NCBI GenBank assembly: GCA_021737245.1
Contig: JAIPEI010000172.1
Location: 1-7,531 of the forward strand
From: Deltaproteobacteria bacterium
GTDB lineage: Bacteria > Desulfobacterota > DSM-4660 > Desulfatiglandales > HGW-15
Length of the DNA stretch: 7,531 nt
Reading direction: 5' to 3'
The notes below the pieces were generated by a model that saw only the letters and a list, made by a program, of their open reading frames with translations, searched no databases and was not told the DNA's origin. Below, piece by piece: positions 5,694 through 7,531 of the stretch. Positions within the stretch are counted from its first letter, which is position 1. Each line of letters begins with the position of its first letter. The position numbers and the translations under genes were made by a program.

Positions 5694-6479
5694 ATGGAAA
5701 TGAGTGAACCCCTGAAGGAAGAGATCATCCGGAAGCAGATCGAACGCTGGGAGAAACGGGGCGAGGAAAAGAAGAACGACTGGGTTCACAAGCTCTCCAC
5801 CATCACAGTGTCGGTGGAGGCCGGCAGCGGAGGTACGCTGATCGCCAGGGAAGTCGCGGAGCGCCTGGATTTCGACCACTTCGACAAGGCCATCGTCGAG
5901 ATCATCGCGGACAGTGCGGAAATCAGCGAGGACGTGGTCCGGGCCATGGAGAGGCAGAGGCGATCGGGCATCGAGGACTTCATCGCCTCCTGTATCGAGC
6001 GCGAGTACATCTACCCCGGGACCTACCTCAAGCACCTCGTGCACATCGTCACCGCCATCGGGCTCCATGGCCATGCCGTGATCGTGGGAAGAGGTGCCAA
6101 CTTCATTCTGCCGTCCGAGGAGCGGTTCGCCGTCCGGATCATCGCCCGCGAGGAGCTCCGTATTCAGAACATCTCGGAGCGGTTCGGCATCTCCCGGGAG
6201 GACGCCCGGGCCCGGGTCCTCAACCGTGACAGCAAGCGCACCGCCTTTGTCAAGAAATCCTTCCGCCGGGACATCGCCGACCCGATCCACTACGACGTGG
6301 TGGTCAACTCGGAGGGAATGAAGGTCGAGGAGACTGCAGCGGGGATCGCGGGGCACGTGCTCGCCCTTCGCGAGGCCATGATGAGAGAAAAGAGCGAAGC
6401 GGCCGGCAGGGGGCGGGACAATCCCATGGAAGAGATCAATTCGAATCATCCTCCTCCTTCTTCACCACGGGAATCTTGA
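5694..6479 (+). CDS. Cytidylate-kinase-like family protein (P-loop nucleotide-kinase fold)
   Basis: This 261-residue protein matches the cytidylate kinase-like family (Cytidylate_kin2, PF13189, by recall). After a charged N-terminal helix (1-33) comes ITVSVEAGSGGTLIAREVAE (37-56), where GSGG stands for the P-loop. Next are FDKAIVEIIA (63-72), the conserved GRGANFIL (132-139), a Lid-like segment and RRDIADPIHYDVVVN (191-205). It lacks the classical GxxGxGK[ST] Walker A lysine, as is usual in this family, so CMP-kinase activity cannot be assumed. The ATG at 5694 is preferred because GGAG lies 8 nt upstream; a GTG at 5676 and an ATG at 5700 are alternatives. The last 44 bp overlap the convergent DUF1178 gene, and the C-terminal tail (SNHPPPSSPRES) is encoded opposite that gene's acidic tail. 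No operon partner is in the window. Confidence 0.87.
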   Translation: MEMSEPLKEEIIRKQIERWEKRGEEKKNDWVHKLSTITVSVEAGSGGTLIAREVAERLDFDHFDKAIVEIIADSAEISEDVVRAMERQRRSGIEDFIASCIEREYIYPGTYLKHLVHIVTAIGLHGHAVIVGRGANFILPSEERFAVRIIAREELRIQNISERFGISREDARARVLNRDSKRTAFVKKSFRRDIADPIHYDVVVNSEGMKVEETAAGIAGHVLALREAMMREKSEAAGRGRDNPMEEINSNHPPPSSPRES

Positions 6480-6858
6480 AGAACTCGATTCCCTCCTCCT
6501 TCAAGGTTTTTTCCTCCTCCTCCGTGGCGGCTCCCCGGATGTTGCGCTTTTCCTTCACGCCGTAGTGCATCTTCAGGGCTTCCTTGGCGAAATTCGGACC
6601 CACGTTTTCGAAGTTGCTGTTGATGTAGTGGACCACCTCCCTGGCGAGCGTCCGGTAGTCGATGGTCTGGTCTCCCTGTGCCGCCGGCCGGCTGGAGCTT
6701 CGAATGGCCACGGGCGACAGGACCCGCCGCACACGGGTGTCCTCGCAGTAAGGGCAGGTGATCAGCCCCTTTGCGTTCTGCTCCTCGAAGGAGGCGATGT
6801 CGTTGAACCAGCCCTCGAAGGTGTGCCCCTCGGAGCATTCCAGGTCAAAGGCGATCAT
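6436..6858 (-). CDS. DUF1178 family zinc-ribbon protein
   Basis: This 140-residue protein has the DUF1178 opening MIAFDLECSEGHTFEGWF, with C8 and H12, then Q27, KGLITCPYC (C35, C38) and a basic strand. Together C8, H12, C35 and C38 could bind a zinc ion. The middle holds the family's YRTLAREVVHYINSNFENVG helix (69-88), and the tail is strongly acidic and basic (EEEEK, KKEEDD). The length is normal for the family, whose function is unknown. Its ATG overlaps the stop of the endonuclease IV gene as ATGA, so the two are translationally coupled; GGAG lies 5 nt before the start. Its 3' end overlaps the kinase-like gene by 44 bp in the convergent direction. The pairing with a DNA-repair nuclease is suggestive but does not prove a repair role. 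Confidence 0.9.
   Translation of the reverse strand: MIAFDLECSEGHTFEGWFNDIASFEEQNAKGLITCPYCEDTRVRRVLSPVAIRSSSRPAAQGDQTIDYRTLAREVVHYINSNFENVGPNFAKEALKMHYGVKEKRNIRGAATEEEEKTLKEEGIEFFKIPVVKKEEDDSN
6475..6512 (+). terminator. Possible weak intrinsic terminator of the kinase-like gene
   Basis: On the plus strand CTTGAAG (6475-6481) pairs with CTTCAAG (6499-6505) across a 17-nt loop, followed by G and six T's (6507-6512). The kinase stop codon (6477-6479) lies in the 5' arm. A competing hairpin, GGGAATC/GATTCCC (6469-6475 with 6487-6493), overlaps it. The stem is AU-rich and the loop long, and the whole element lies in DUF1178 coding sequence, so it may be chance. Confidence 0.3.
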
Positions 6859-7531
6859 GCGGGCTCCATGGTTTCCAGCCGCCTCAGGCGCTCCAGGTTC
6901 CGCTCGTCCCAGTCCCGTCCATCCGCGTCCTTTCCCTTGGGCGTCTCCAGAACGAACGGATGCCCGGCGAACCTCGGATCCTGAAGGAACCGGGCCAGGG
7001 CGTCCAATCCGATTCGGCCTGCCCCGATATGCTCGTGCCGATCGACCCGGCTCCCCAGGGGAGTCTTGGAATCGTTGATGTGAAACATCCTCAGCCGCTC
7101 CATCCCCACCTCTCGTTCGAACGCCTCCATGAACCGCGAATACCCGCGGGCATCTCGAAAGTCATACCCCGCAGCGTAGGCGTGGCACGTGTCCAGGCAG
7201 ACGCCCAGGCGTTCCCCGTACGCGCTTCCCTGAATGATCTCCGCCAGATGCTCGAGGCGGTACCCGAGCCCCGTCCCCTGGCCGGCGGTAACCTCCAGCA
7301 GTATGGTGGGGGACGGGTCCTCGCCACCCTTCAGCACCCGGTCCAGGGCCCCGATGATCCGCTTCAGACCGGACCGCTCGCCGCTTCCCACGTGGGCGCC
7401 CGGGTGCAGGACGACGTAAGGAATCCCGAGAAGAGCCGTCCTTTTGAGCTCTTCCGCAAGTGCCTTCAGGGATCTCTCGAAGATCCCGGGTCTGGGAGAA
7501 GCCAGGTTGATCAGGTAGTGGGTGTGAACGG
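6855..7531 (-). CDS. nfo: Deoxyribonuclease IV (endonuclease IV, AP endonuclease), N-terminus missing
   Basis: About 225 codons of the C-terminal part are present; roughly 55 N-terminal residues lie beyond the right edge. The enzyme cuts the phosphodiester bond 5' of abasic sites in base excision repair, in the cytoplasm, using three zinc ions. The reading frame at the edge begins VHTHYLINLASP, and all visible family motifs are intact: LHPGAHVGSG (around 7400), LLEVTAGQGTG (around 7285), GVCLDTCHAYAAGYD (around 7180), FHINDSK (around 7075), VDRHEHIG (around 7035) and VLETPKG (around 6945). These carry the zinc-binding Glu, Asp and His residues. A GTG at 7391 is internal, within the HPGxHVG motif, and is not the start. 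The stop overlaps the start of the DUF1178 gene by four bases. Function is assigned with high confidence. Confidence 0.96.
   Translation of the reverse strand, partial: VHTHYLINLASPRPGIFERSLKALAEELKRTALLGIPYVVLHPGAHVGSGERSGLKRIIGALDRVLKGGEDPSPTILLEVTAGQGTGLGYRLEHLAEIIQGSAYGERLGVCLDTCHAYAAGYDFRDARGYSRFMEAFEREVGMERLRMFHINDSKTPLGSRVDRHEHIGAGRIGLDALARFLQDPRFAGHPFVLETPKGKDADGRDWDERNLERLRRLETMEPA

Noticed and set aside
5646..6449. 267-codon minus-strand frame opposite the kinase-like gene
   Set aside because: It spans the kinase gene almost exactly, without motifs or a convincing ribosome binding site; the plus strand has family motifs throughout.
6501..6530. Repeated CCTCCT runs that look like a simple repeat or anti-Shine-Dalgarno tract
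   Set aside because: They are the complement of GAG/GAA codons for the acidic stretch in the DUF1178 protein.

Overview
The window (7531 bp, GC-rich, tightly packed with genes on both strands) looks like chromosomal DNA of an anaerobic or facultative bacterium of the Desulfobacterota (former Deltaproteobacteria). This rests on gene content, not on a marker gene: a membrane-anchored HdrD-like iron-sulfur protein of the ETF:menaquinone oxidoreductase (DUF224) type, a GcvT-family FAD oxidoreductase, a cytidylate-kinase-like protein, and an endonuclease IV/DUF1178 pair. No rRNA, tRNA, CRISPR array, insertion sequence or phage gene was seen.

Region 1 (1-3029) is a divergent redox locus. Leftward run a GntR/FCD regulator and, 40 bp downstream, the first 52 codons of an FAD-dependent oxidoreductase resembling dimethylglycine/sarcosine dehydrogenases. 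Rightward runs a 687-residue protein that joins a NarI-like membrane domain to two [4Fe-4S] motifs and two CCG domains. Between them lie two opposed sigma70-type promoters that share one -10 region, so polymerase could occupy only one at a time. A perfect palindrome sits in each leader. The likely theme is oxidation of a methylated amine or similar substrate, with electrons passed (probably through ETF) to the membrane protein and the quinone pool, under control of the GntR protein. The substrate is not shown by the sequence.

Region 2 (3030-5520) is a two-gene operon with its own promoter: a DUF898/YjgN multi-pass membrane protein and a membrane-anchored M48 zinc metallopeptidase, joined by an ATGA stop/start overlap. 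The pair suggests a membrane protein and protease acting together in the envelope; their job is unknown.

Region 3 (5521-7531) holds a cytidylate-kinase-like protein on the plus strand, whose last 44 bp overlap tail-to-tail with a minus-strand operon. That operon encodes endonuclease IV (truncated by the window edge) and a small zinc-ribbon DUF1178 protein, again joined by an ATGA overlap. The 173-bp gap before the kinase contains no recognised RNA gene; a perfect extended -10 element lies just before it.

The most interesting points are the interlocked divergent promoters, the clustered odd residues in the FAD protein's nucleotide-binding region, the lost metal ligand in the regulator, the four-fold repeat in the DUF898 protein, and the DUF898/M48 pair. 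No clearly new defence or mobile system was found.
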